A DNA stretch of 64,000 nucleotides, from assembly GCA_022497155.1 (NCBI GenBank), contig MU385711.1, positions 248,001 through 312,000 on the forward strand, read 5' to 3'. Positions 36,119-47,255 of the stretch are shown one piece after another (the first letter of the stretch is position 1; each line of letters opens with the position of its first letter). The notes beneath the pieces are model-generated. The model was not told the origin of the DNA, ran no database searches, and worked only from the letters and a program-made list of their open reading frames with translations. The DNA is from Whalleya microplaca. Taxonomy: Eukaryota; Ascomycota; Sordariomycetes; Xylariales; Xylariaceae. Position numbers and translations under genes: made by a program.

Positions 36119-38700
36119 TTATAAATCGGCGTAATATATTAAAGTAAGATTTTTAAGTATATTTAATTATAAAATTAACCGAATTTTAATTAATTATTTA
36201 TTATAAGGTTAATTAGTTTATAAATTTCGGACCTGCCGGTAATTCGATTATTTCGTTATTTCCGTTTTTATTAACTTAATCCGGTTCGTTTCGAAAATTA
36301 TCGTAATCCTTAAAGTTACGGAATATATAAGGAGAAAATATATTTTATATTATTAAATCGCGAGAAAAAAATCTTTAAGTTAATAGTATTAAAGATATTT
36401 TAATTAAAGTTAAAAAAAAATTCGAAATTTATTAGGTATAAAAAATATTTAAATTAAATAACTTAATTAAATAGTATTTAATAAAACGCTAGTAGTTTTA
36501 CTAAATTAGCGTTATATTATTAGGGCTATTTTAAATGTTATATCGATTATTTTATTTATAAAAGTAATAATTATATATATTTTAAACTTTCGTTATTTTT
36601 AATCGAATTATTTTATTATAATATTATATAATAAAAATATTTAATTATAATAATTTAACTAATTATAAAAAAAGTAATAAATTATAGTTTTAATTAAATA
36701 TTAAATTATTACAATCCGAAAGTTAGAACGATAATAATTTATTATATAATAATTTTTAAAATTATAACTTTAATAACTAATAATCTAACGATTTTAATAT
36801 AAACTTACGAAATAATAGTTCCGATAATTTCTTACGATATAATTAAATTTTACGTTTTATATTATGTTTTAAAATAAAATCGCCGTTTTAATAAAAGCAA
36901 ATACCGTAAACGGGTTTCGAAATAATTAAACTTTCGGGAATATATTATTTTATATTTCGGGAAACGGTTAAATCTAAATAGGTTAAGTAATTCCGGCAAT
37001 AACGCTAGTTTTATAAAAACATAAATATAATTAACGAAAGAAAATTAAAAAAAGCATTAATAATATTTAATATTTCGGGCCGAAAGTTTAATTACTAAAA
37101 ATTATTCGATTAAATCTATAACCGGGAATTTAGCAAACCGTTTATTCGATACCTTAAATATAATTAGCTATTATTATATTTAGTTTTTTTATTTAGTAAT
37201 AAAACAAATAATATAATTAAATATTTCGATTCGAAAATATATATTAGTAAAATATAATAACGCAATCGAATTATTAACAATTAAATGCCGAAAATAATTA
37301 AGGTATATTTTTATTATATATTAATAATAAAATAATTATAAAATAATCGTATTTAAATTAATATATTTTTAAAAATATATTTTATTAAATATCCTTAATG
37401 TTTCGGATATTTTTTTAATCTATTTTTAAATCTTATAATATCTTTTATATAATATTTTACGGAATAAATATTTTTATTTATTTATAAAATAATATAACCT
37501 AAATTTTTAAGCCCCGGATTTAAAAATAATATATAAATATTTCTAAAAATATCTCGACGTTATAATAAAAAGTACGCTAAATAATATTTCTAAAATAGCT
37601 TATATATTAATTTTAGTTAATATATAGACTATATTAAGTTTAATTTGGGGCTTTTAAAAAGTAATTATTTATTAAGTTAATTACGACTGGAAAATTAAAT
37701 ATCTATTAATTAATATATAATTTATCGAAAATAAAATTAATAAATTTAATACCTAAAATTTATATAAACGGCTTAAAAAACTAAAGCTTTTATATAAATT
37801 TTATATTATTATAATAAATAATAAATCCGGGTTTAAAGCTAATATCGCCCGGATTTAATTAAAATAAAATAATAATAACTTTTTATAATATAATAATATC
37901 CGTTATTTTTTATATATTTCTTATTTATTTTAGCTATTATTTCGAGATTTTTTTGTAGCTTATAAAATTAAGTATACCTTTATATCAAAAAACGAGGCAA
38001 AATTGTAATCCGGTCGGAAATTATCCCAATAAGGTTTTAATTTTAATAATTATCCGATAGAAACTATAGTTTAATTAATATATTAAAATAAAATAATTAT
38101 AAAATAATTAGCTAATTTTTTTAGTTTTATATATTAGTTTCTTAGGTTTAAAAAAGTTTAAAAAAATAATATTATTTCGCTAATATTTAATAAAAACTAA
38201 TTAATAACAGGAGACTAAAATTAAAGTATTTTTTAAAGTTTATTTAAAATTATAAATATTGTTAAAATTTCCCTGCTTTTTTTTTAATTCGAGCGATATA
38301 ATTATAGCCTATTATTAAAACTTTTTTTTAACGGGATTTTTTATTAGTAAAATATAAATATAAATTATTGCCGGAAAGTCTGACTTTTATTTAATATTTA
38401 GTTAATTATTCGAAATGTTTTATTTAAACGATTAATAATTTCGGGACTTTTTATAAAAACTATATATTATATATAATATCGGGATATAAAATATTAGCAA
38501 AATATTACCGGAAATGCCTTCGTTATATTAAAGGTATATATATTAGTCGGTATTTAAATAAAGCGCTAAAAATCTTAAAAAAGATAATAATGAAAAGTAA
38601 ATTTACCGATTTCCCGGATTATTTATTAATATAGCTTTATTATTTATATAAAAGTTTAAAATTAAAATTAAATAAAATTTTTAAATACGTTTAATTATTA
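36119..38700. other. Block B host interior, AT-rich, unidentified
   Basis: Dimeric motifs at 37328 and 38086. Weak coding traces only; no recognised domain. Confidence 0.35.
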
Positions 38701-38705
38701 TTTGC

Positions 38706-38829
38706 TGTGACGGCGTGGCTATAGGCCAGCTACCCCTACACCAAACCTCCACAAAAGGATATCTAATATCAAGGTCGGCGACCTGATATCTAGTACTGGC
38801 TTATATGGCATACTACGCACGCCGTATCT
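38706..38829 (+). repeat. Left terminal repeat of the TRIM
   Basis: Begins TGTGACGGCGTGG and ends CACGCCGTATCT; the repeat's own ends carry inverted ACGGCGTG/CACGCCGT. Confidence 0.85.
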
Positions 38830-39065
38830 ACCTCCCCGTCGCTCCCAAAGGCTGGTTATAGCCTCAACCCCCTCCCCACAGGGCTAGCGGGGCCGAGCGA
38901 GTAGCGCTATCAAACCACCTGGCACCTGGGACAGGTCGCGCTAAAGGAATTAAACCCCGCACTTCAAGGCATCCCCGCACCGGGACATATAAGGGACATC
39001 GGAAAAGGCCTCCCAAAGCCTTTTGCCAGCCGCAGGGCTCGAACCCTTGGCTTTAACCTTAATAT

Positions 39066-39189
39066 TATAACGGCGTGGCTACAGGCCAGCTACCCCTACA
39101 CCAAACCTCCACAAAAGGATATCTAATATCAAGGTCGGCAACCTGATATCTAATACTGGCTTATATGGCATACTACGCACGCCGTATCT
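39066..39189 (+). repeat. Right terminal repeat of the TRIM
   Basis: Begins TATAACGGCGTGG (two G-to-A changes against the left copy) and ends CACGCCGTATCT. Confidence 0.85.
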
Positions 39190-39941
39190 TTTGCTAATAA
39201 TTATAATTTTATATATATATATATTTTTACTATATTTATTATTAAAAAAAACTGATATTTTATTTTCCGATTATTTTAAAAATTAGCAAAAAACTTTCGA
39301 ACTATTAGATAGTAATAATTAAATATATCGATCGGCGGTAAACTGTTTTAAAAAGTTATATAAACCGTACTAAAACGCTTATAATAAAAATTATACTATA
39401 GCTAGTTATAAAATAGCGTATAACATTAATTTAACCGAATTTATAATAGCTTTTATTAGCTTATATAAATATATAAAATTAACCCAAACTAATTAGCTAT
39501 AAAAAAATAGTATATATTTTTTTAATTTATATAATATTTACTAATATTATATAATAAGTTAAAATATATATTTATTATTATATATTTTATATTAATAATA
39601 ATAAATTATTAATAATTATTTATTAATTAAATATAAGTTATTTTATTAGCTAATTATTATTTAATTATTTCCTAATTATTTTATAAGATTTAATCCGAGC
39701 GAACCTGTTTTTAAATTTTAAAAACGACTTAATATATATTTTTTTAGCCTTATTTATTTAGCAAAAAATATATTATATATTTAATACGCTACTATATTTA
39801 TAAAACAAACTTAAAGTTTTATTAAATAAGGCTAAAAATATTAGCAAATAGTTATAAAGCCTAAATATTTCCGTATTAAATTAATAATTTTATTTTTTAT
39901 TCGGCTATTTTTAATAAAATTAGACCGGGAGGTAATATATA

Positions 39942-40340
39942 ACAATACCGATCCCGAAAATGTTATTAAAAATTTCCAAGCGCGTTAAAAAGCCTTATAA
40001 GCCATATTTAATATACTATTTATCGAAAAATTAAAAATAAAATTACCTATTATTTATAAAACCCCTAACAAATTTATAGGTTTTTTAATTTCCGAAAATC
40101 CTAATGTTACTAAAAACAATAATAATAATTAAAAAATAATATAAACTTACGCCGGATAAATATAAAGCGTTTTTAAATTCGAATATAAAACTAAATAAAT
40201 TAATTTAGTGCTTTTTTTAAATCCCGATTCTAATTTTAATATTATAAAAGGTCGAAATAAAAAAAATAGTCGCCGTAAACAAGCTAGCCGAAATAATCGA
40301 GATAGAAAATCTAAAAAACGAATAAATATTATTCGATATA
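39942..40340 (+). pseudogene. Plus-strand coding relic in block B, unidentified
   Basis: One frame reads NNTDPENVIKNFQAR, then KLKIKLPIIYKTPNKFIGF and LISENPNVTKNNNN, with stops only at TAA codons that RIP would make from CAA. This points to a real former gene, but the family is not recognised. Confidence 0.4.
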
Positions 40341-43300
40341 TAATAATATAAAAAACTATTTTTAAATTTTAAAATTTTAAAAACGACGATATAAAATTAT
40401 AACATTCGTTATAATTTTAATCGCGGCAAATCAGATATTTTATAACCCGGTTTAAACGATACGTTATAATAATATTATAATAATAAATAAACCAAACTAA
40501 ATAGCGCTAAATAATAAATGTAATTTTTTTTTATTTCCCGAAATAATCGTAAAATAATAATATAAATATTTATTATATAATAACTTTTAATTTAATATTT
40601 TAATTATACCGGGCTTTATTTTTACTTTTATATTATTAAATTAAATATATATATATTATTATAATTATAATTATAATTTATAATAAATTATTTTTATATA
40701 TATTAATTTATATAATAATAATACTAATAATTTTAAAAAAAATTAATATATTATATAAATTATATATTTAATATTATATTAAATAATATTAAATAATATA
40801 ATTTATATATATTATTTTAAATTTTTTATATTATAAAAAGTTTTTTATAATATATTATATTTTATATTATTTTAAAATAACATTAAATATTTAATATTAT
40901 AATATATATATAGATATATTATTATATATATATTATATATTAATTAATATATTTAATTTAATATATTAATAATATATTTAATTTAATATATTAATATAAT
41001 AATATAATTTTTATTAAATTATATTTAATATATATATATATTAAAAAAATCTTTTTTATTAGTTATATTTTTATTATTTTTATAATAAAAATGCGTAATT
41101 TTTAAAAATAAAAGAAATAATTTAAAATTTTAAATAGCCTTACTTTTTTAACTACTAGCTTTATTTTCTCTCGTTTAAATTCTAATATTTATTTTAATAA
41201 TTTTTTATAATATTTTTAACTTTTTAATAATTATATTATAGTTATAATATTATTTTTAATCCTATTTTATTATTTCTAAAAGCCTAAAATAAATATGCAA
41301 TTATAAAATATATATATTAATTATAAAATAATTAATTTCTAATTAATTTTAGTATTATATTTCCGGTTATAAAACGGCATAAGCCGGATAATAAGCTTTT
41401 TATTAATCCGAATATTTAAAAGGCTTAAAAACGAAAGAAAAATCTCAATTTTATAATTTTTAATATAAAAAAAGCCCGCTATAATTTAAAACAGGTAATT
41501 AAGCGATAATTTAATATTTGGCAAAAAAAAATCCTATTATAACTAATTGCGAAACCGAAATTTAAAAGCAAGTTATAATAATATAAATTAAAATAAAATA
41601 GTATATATTTAATTATTTTAGGATTATTTTTATTTTAATTTTTTTTAGTTCCGAAAAAAAAAAGTATTTTAATTAAGTCGCGCGGAAATATTCCGAGATT
41701 TCCGAAAATTTCGATAATAATAATATAAATTGGGTTAATATAAACGAAAGACTGGAAGAAAAGTACTATTTTTATAACAAAAAAAATAACTTTAAGCGGT
41801 ATAGCTCTACCGATTAATATTTTTATTTCTTTTTGCTAATATATTTTTTATACTTAATTAAAAAAGATATTTTAAAATTTAATATATAAGTCTAAAAAAT
41901 ACATTTAATATTTAATTATTTCGCGATTATTTTACAATTTTTATATATTTATAATTATTAAGTAACTTTTACCTTTTTAAAAAGGCCTTAAATTATTTTA
42001 TATTAAAAAATTAAACGAGAATAACTTTTTTTTTTTACTTATAAATAAATAAAGTATAATAAAAGTAATAATTAAATTTATTACTCGCAAACTTTTCCGC
42101 TTTCGAAAATATATAAATTTATATTTTTAAAAAAATAATAGCGAAAATAATATTAATATTAAAAATATATAAAAAGTTACCTAAAAAATAAATTAATTAA
42201 TAATTATAAATTATTATTAAATTATTTTATAATTATTTTATTATTTTAATTTTTTTAAGGCGCTAAATATAAACTTTACTATATATAAAAAACTAGCTAA
42301 TATATTATTATCGATATTTTATATATAAAGCTTTATTAATATAAAAATTATTTTAAGCAAATATTAAACGTTATTAATTTTATTATTGCTAATAAAATCG
42401 GTTTAAAATATTATAAAACTAATAAGTTATTTAAACGAAAAAAAAACTATATATATTTAAACCTATTTATATCTTTTTGCCTAAACTTTTTATATCGCTA
42501 GAAAAAAAACTTTTTTTATATTATTTATTTTATTTTATATTTTCCGATATTATAATTTAGAAATAACAATTTTTATTACACTATATAAAATAAAAAAATA
42601 TTAATATTATTTGCGGCATTTAAGCATTTTGTTTAAATAAAATTAAAAATAATATTTATCCTTAATAATTTTATTTATCGAAATTAGCTAAAATTAAACC
42701 TACTATAATTTTAAAATATATTATTAATAAAATAATTATAAAATAATCTAATATATTATAACATTTATATTAATAAAGCACGTTTATATTTTAATTTTTA
42801 TAGCAGCTTTTTTTTTTAAATTACCGGATATAAAGCTATTATTTAAATTAAATTAAAAAAGTTTTTAAATATAAATTAGGTACCCGATATTTGTTTTTTT
42901 ATTACATACTATATTAGTTTCTTTAATTCCCGTTTTTATAAAAAGCTATTTAATTCGATTTAAAAAATATTATAAAAGATTATAAAATAGTCTTATAATA
43001 ATATCGAAAAATTATCGAATTATTATTTTCTATTACCTAAATATATAAATAATTAATCTAATAAAAATATTAAGATTATTATTTATAAATTAACTTATTA
43101 TATTAAGGAATTATTAAATAAAACGTTTTTTAAAAAATTAATACTTTTTATAATACTATTAAAAAAACTCGATTTTTATTATAGCTAATTATATATTAAA
43201 ATTAAAAACATTTAAATTAGGTCGGAAAAATATAAATAATAAAAAGCTTAATAGTTTTTTAATTTTAACTTATTAATTAAAACGTAACTAATTAAATATT

Positions 43301-43440
43301 AATAAATTATAATAAAACTAATTTCTAATAATATTTAATTACCTATAATTATTTTAATATTATTTTATTATATTAAAACTTATTTTTATAGGTAGTTATA
43401 ATACGATTAATTAATATTTTAATTTTTTATATAAGACTTA
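40341..43440. other. Block B right part, extreme AT content
   Basis: Contains long TA/ATT-rich stretches (40.6-41.05 kb almost pure A/T) and dimeric motifs near 40539, 41913, 42220 and 42728. No recognisable gene. Confidence 0.4.
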
Positions 43441-43637
43441 ATAGGACTAAGTTTTTTTTGTAAAAGTTTTATAAGAGTTTTACGTATTTTTTAATTTGTG
43501 GGTAGGACTATTATAAGTAGTCCTATTAATTTTTATTAGTCCTATAAAACTCCCATAGGAAAAAAAAATTCCCATGGGAGTCCCACGGGACTATAGGACC
43601 AACCCCGTGGGTAGGACTTGTACAGGTCTAAACCGTT
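43441..43637. repeat. Right border repeat cluster of block B
   Basis: Contains ACTATTATAAGTAGT, CCCATAGG and CCCATGGGAGTCCCACGGGACT motifs in both orientations, mirroring the left border. Normal composition resumes at about 43640. Confidence 0.5.
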
Positions 43638-43928
43638 GCCCCACTTTAGAATAACTGCGTTACAGTGATTGTTACAGTTATACCTCGTTATTAGAGCGCA
43701 ATTAGAACTATAACGTATACTGTAGGTATATAGGTAGCAATTTACATTCATGGCAATCTGATGTGTATGGAACTTTATACATGTAGGTAGGCTTCCAAAC
43801 ACGGCAGCACGGCAGGCATGGGCACACGCATGTATGAATGGGGCGGTGCATGATTTAGGTACTCCATATATATTACCTAAGCGTGTCATTTGTGTACACG
43901 TAGGATGAGCTGCTACATATAAGGCGGA

Positions 43929-45146
43929 ATGCCATTAGCGCTATTAGGAATTGAACCTCACTTCATAACTCTTGGACTGGAGACACAAAACAGTTTTCAA
44001 CCATTTCCCACCAGAATGGACAGCTTGGTGCTATTGTCCCTCCCAAGGGACATTCTAATTCAATTACCAAACTACTTACACACTATTGAGGATCTGATGA
44101 ACGTATCCTCAACATGCAGGTCGCTGTACTCATGCATGGGAGCCGCCACTCCAAACGTTATTCTACGTCTCGCGGCGGCACAGACGAACGTCTTCTTTCG
44201 GCCGTCTCCGTATTTCTTAGTAGCCGCAACGGCACGAGAGCTGGGAAATTGGGCAAGGAGATCCGAAGCCAACGAGCAAGAACTCGCTGTCGCCATGCAG
44301 GAAGGCGCAGACGGGCTCCTCGACCTCGCGCTAGTCCAGTGCGGCTTAACTCTGGAGCGAATACGACAACTGCATCTTATGCGCTTCTCCATAATCAACC
44401 CAGTGGCCGACCTCATCGACAAGTGCGTCGGAGCCCAATGGTACTCAACACCGAATTTCTGGAGTGGCGGCGTGTCCGACGCAAACACAATCGACTCCGA
44501 TCCACCGGTGTCGTTCTTTCATCTAGCCATCTATGGGGAGCTCTTCGCGCCAGACTTCGAAATTTTTCTCAATAGAGACTCTAGTTCGCAGGTATTGAGC
44601 GTTGATACGAGATTAGAGTTCATTAAATACTGCGTTCCGGAAGTCATGAACCTGCGGGCGTGGCTTAGAGGCCTCGATGACAGCATGGCCGTGGAACCAA
44701 GGCTCCGAGTCAGGCTGACCGGTCCATACAAGGAGGACAAGGTTGGCAATTTCAAGGATAACAATAACAACAACACTGCCCTTTCCTGGGTTATCCAAAG
44801 CAGCCGCTGGATACCCCACTGGGACGAAGTACGGTCTAAAGCCGGCCCGGACTTTGAAGACGCTTTCCACGACGACTGGCGGTGGTCTCGCCATGACCGT
44901 TATCGGAACTGGAGACAGAGACTTTGGGAGAACACAATTGCGTGCCAAGGCCTCGAAGGGCTAGGCATGATCAGGCCTAAACTCCAGGATCAGTGGATTC
45001 CAAAAATTCGCGAGTGGAGGCAGAGGATCGCCAATCTGGAGAACGAACCGCCAGTAGTCAGGGTTGGCGGAAACACCACTTTTGAGTATCCGTACTTGCT
45101 GGGAGATCTGAGTATATGCAAGGGCATTGGCAGAGACAGCATATGA
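43929..45146 (+). CDS. F-box protein
   Basis: A single exon of 405 aa. Residues 38-70 (SLPRDILIQLPNYLHTIEDL...CRSLYSCM) have the L-P-x-[ED]-[IL]...L...D-L..[VL]-S-x-[TV]-C-[RK] pattern of an F-box, which binds Skp1 and recruits a substrate to an SCF ubiquitin ligase. The remaining 330 residues are Trp-rich and carry no recognised repeat such as LRR, WD40 or kelch; this is the usual form of the large fungal orphan F-box family. A start at Met30 (44016), just before the F-box, is as likely as the annotated one. It is the first gene beyond the RIP block, about 290 bp away, and shows no RIP damage. Target unknown. Confidence 0.75.
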   Translation: MPLALLGIEPHFITLGLETQNSFQPFPTRMDSLVLLSLPRDILIQLPNYLHTIEDLMNVSSTCRSLYSCMGAATPNVILRLAAAQTNVFFRPSPYFLVAATARELGNWARRSEANEQELAVAMQEGADGLLDLALVQCGLTLERIRQLHLMRFSIINPVADLIDKCVGAQWYSTPNFWSGGVSDANTIDSDPPVSFFHLAIYGELFAPDFEIFLNRDSSSQVLSVDTRLEFIKYCVPEVMNLRAWLRGLDDSMAVEPRLRVRLTGPYKEDKVGNFKDNNNNNTALSWVIQSSRWIPHWDEVRSKAGPDFEDAFHDDWRWSRHDRYRNWRQRLWENTIACQGLEGLGMIRPKLQDQWIPKIREWRQRIANLENEPPVVRVGGNTTFEYPYLLGDLSICKGIGRDSI

Positions 45147-45846
45147 GTTTGCCGAGTGGAGGGGCAGAGTCAAAGCCTTATGATTATGTCAAAATCGGGT
45201 AGTCTGAGATGCGTGCTACTGTGACAGAGGCTGCGAAGGAATCAGCACTACTGGATTCCCTGTGGATCCCGTTGATGTCCGGCGGTTGGGTACTTTGCTC
45301 AAAGGCTACTACTTACTAGGAGACATGAATTTCTCTCCTGCTTGAGGATTTTATTGTCTATCTTGCGTCTGATTTCTTTCACTTCCAATGAATCCGCCAC
45401 TTCCTAGCCCCACATATCCATGGAAGTACACAGGAACTATGGCTACCTTACTACACAGGTATGTACATACATGTATCCGTAGTAAAATGCAGTTACGTTC
45501 GTTTCCCGAGGTCCTAACGCCGCTACCTAGTGGGTTTTGCCTTAGTACTTACCTAGGTAGCTCAATGCAGGGATCTAGGTACTGTACTGAGTGCTAGATC
45601 GGCGCTAGAGGCACAGTTCCCGCCTACTCATCTATGGTATTCGCACCGTTCCTCCATTCACTACATCCTCACGGACTGTGTATATTGTCACATAAGAAAT
45701 AACAACATAAGGATTTGTACAGCCTACCTTAGATGTGCCACTCAGGATGACATATTTGCGTCGGCTTCTTGTTTCTGCTTTCACATCTCTTGATCTTACA
45801 TTTTCATCTACAACCTTCGGAGCCATTTGCACCACAATAGGACAAT
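45147..45846. other. Intergenic between the two F-box-type genes
   Basis: No coding structure; includes ACCTAGGTA/TACCTAGG-type short repeats common in this window's spacers. Confidence 0.5.
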
Positions 45847-47255
45847 ATGGATGCAACTTCGCAACCCGCAGCATCTGTTCTGAATGGGCAGAATTTTCGA
45901 GGAAATCTTCATTTGGATTCTAATGCGCCCCGAACCCTTCCCCCTCTTCAAGTTATTCTCAAGATCCATCCCATTTGCGCACGCTTGATGAGGTTCCTTG
46001 ACACAAAGGACATCCTTCGCCTGCGCCAGACATCCTGGAGTATTCGACTAGATATCATGGCGAATGAGTGGAATATCAACTCCAAACTGGGCCGTTTTAT
46101 CAAGTACCCGACTGAATTTCGAAGCCAGCTTGGGCGATTCGATGCCCTCATATCTGGGGGCTTTGCACTGCAGTTCCTGGAGCGTGTTGTTTGGCCTGAG
46201 TCAGATTTAGACATCATGGTTCAAGACGGAGAGAATCTGGAAGGGCTGGCAAGATTCTTGGTCGAGGTTGAAGGCTACGAGATGACCGATAATCAAGTAT
46301 TCACCGAAGCCGACGACAATGTGACTATGACGCAGCTAGCCTCTCATCAACGTGCAGCATTCCGGGACATGAAGAAGGTAATTTGGACTAATGTCAAACG
46401 CTTAATCGAGGAGGGCCTAACAAATACCAGTGCCAAACGTACTTTTACCGCAACGAAAATGTCAACACTGGCAACAATTTCAAGAATACCACAAGCAAAA
46501 TTCAGCTAATAGCAACATCCGATTCACCACTAAAGGCTATTTTGACTGGCAACTACACCACGGCTCTTGTCAACTTCATATCTTGGAACAAGGCATATGC
46601 AATCTTTCCAAGGGCAACTTTTCTTTCACACGAGACCGTGCCACTCAAGGACGTAAATGAGTATTTCGGCGCACTCCATGCCAAATACAGCCAACGTGGT
46701 TGGCGGATGCGAAGCGAGCCTGTTGTTGATGGTCCATATTTAGGCCCATTCTTCCTGGGCGACCGCTTCCTCCTCGGTAATCTCCAGAAGCCCGATAGGC
46801 GCGTTGGCGACAAGGACACGTGGATACTTCGTCTCGACACGACATCCGTCCAGCCTCCCTCCAAACCCGATTTCGTCCTTGAATACTCGTCTTTTGAACT
46901 CATCAAAATCTACGATAAAGGCCAGTCCGTAATACTGGAGGATCTTGCCTTGGTAGACTTTAATGAAATGTGGTGGAAGGCGAAAGGGACGGATGACAGT
47001 CTTTTGATCTGTGCGGATACCTTTCGGTCACCTTCGCTCAAGTACACATTTGTATATCCCACATATCAAGCACACAGAGGTGAACGCGGCCCATACGAAC
47101 TCTGGGAACATCTTCGAAAAAGATTGGCTCACAATACTTTATGCCAGCTATCAAAGATGAAGCGATCGCGTGTAGAGGAACTGCTCGCAGGAGGGTTGAA
47201 TATAGACGTCCTGAATAATCTCCAGTTTGAGCACCCTAAAGGATGGGACTATTAG
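45847..47255 (+). CDS. F-box-like protein with nucleotidyltransferase-fold motif
   Basis: Two exons, 45847-46377 and 46431-47255; the 53-nt intron has donor GTAATT, branch CTAACA and acceptor CAG. The product is 451 aa. Residues about 30-67 (LPPLQVILKIHPICARLMRFLDTKDILRLR) resemble an F-box. Residues 103-124 read SGGFALQFLERVVWPESDLDIMV: a GG motif followed by D-x-D, the signature of the nucleotidyltransferase fold (minimal NTase/MNT-like). The C-terminal half (VPLKDVNEYFGALHAKYSQRG, YTFVYPTYQAHRG) is unrecognised. Whether it transfers nucleotides is unknown; a third catalytic acidic residue was not identified. Same strand as the F-box gene upstream, 700 bp apart, so the pair may be related in origin. 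Confidence 0.75.

Larger units (their letters stand above)
38706..39189 (+). mobile_element. 484-bp TRIM-like element with 124-bp terminal direct repeats
   Basis: Terminal repeats 38706-38829 and 39066-39189 are both 124 bp and nearly identical. Exact target duplication TTTGC lies at 38701-38705 and 39190-39194. The interior is 236 bp and GC-rich, with no coding capacity. On the minus strand a B-box-like GGTTCGAGCCC lies in the interior (about 39038-39050) and an A-box-like TGGTGTAGGGG lies in the right repeat, so pol III transcription is conceivable. Composition is normal inside a RIP desert, so the insertion is recent relative to RIP. Confidence 0.85.
27862..43637. mobile_element. AT-rich block B: large unidentified RIP-degraded element with nested insertions
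   Basis: Both borders carry clusters of short GGGACT/AGTCCC and TATAA repeats. TAGACTTATATA at 27871 matches the reverse complement of the right border (TAGACCTGTACA) with transitions only, suggesting diverged terminal inverted repeats; direct matches such as AGTTTTACG...GTGGG...GACT also link the borders. Inside are about 16 dispersed copies of a dimeric GATTATTTCG-like motif, tandem repeats, coding relics on both strands, a truncated Gypsy and a TRIM. Without the insertions the host is about 10.5 kb. It could be a large TIR transposon or a composite of several elements; no transposase was identified. Confidence 0.4.

Noticed and set aside
10625..43637. Idea that the whole AT-rich region is one Starship-type giant element
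   Set aside because: No DUF3435 tyrosine recombinase, cargo gene set or matching outer ends were seen; block A is fully bounded by its own LTRs and TSD, and the island between the blocks has normal composition.
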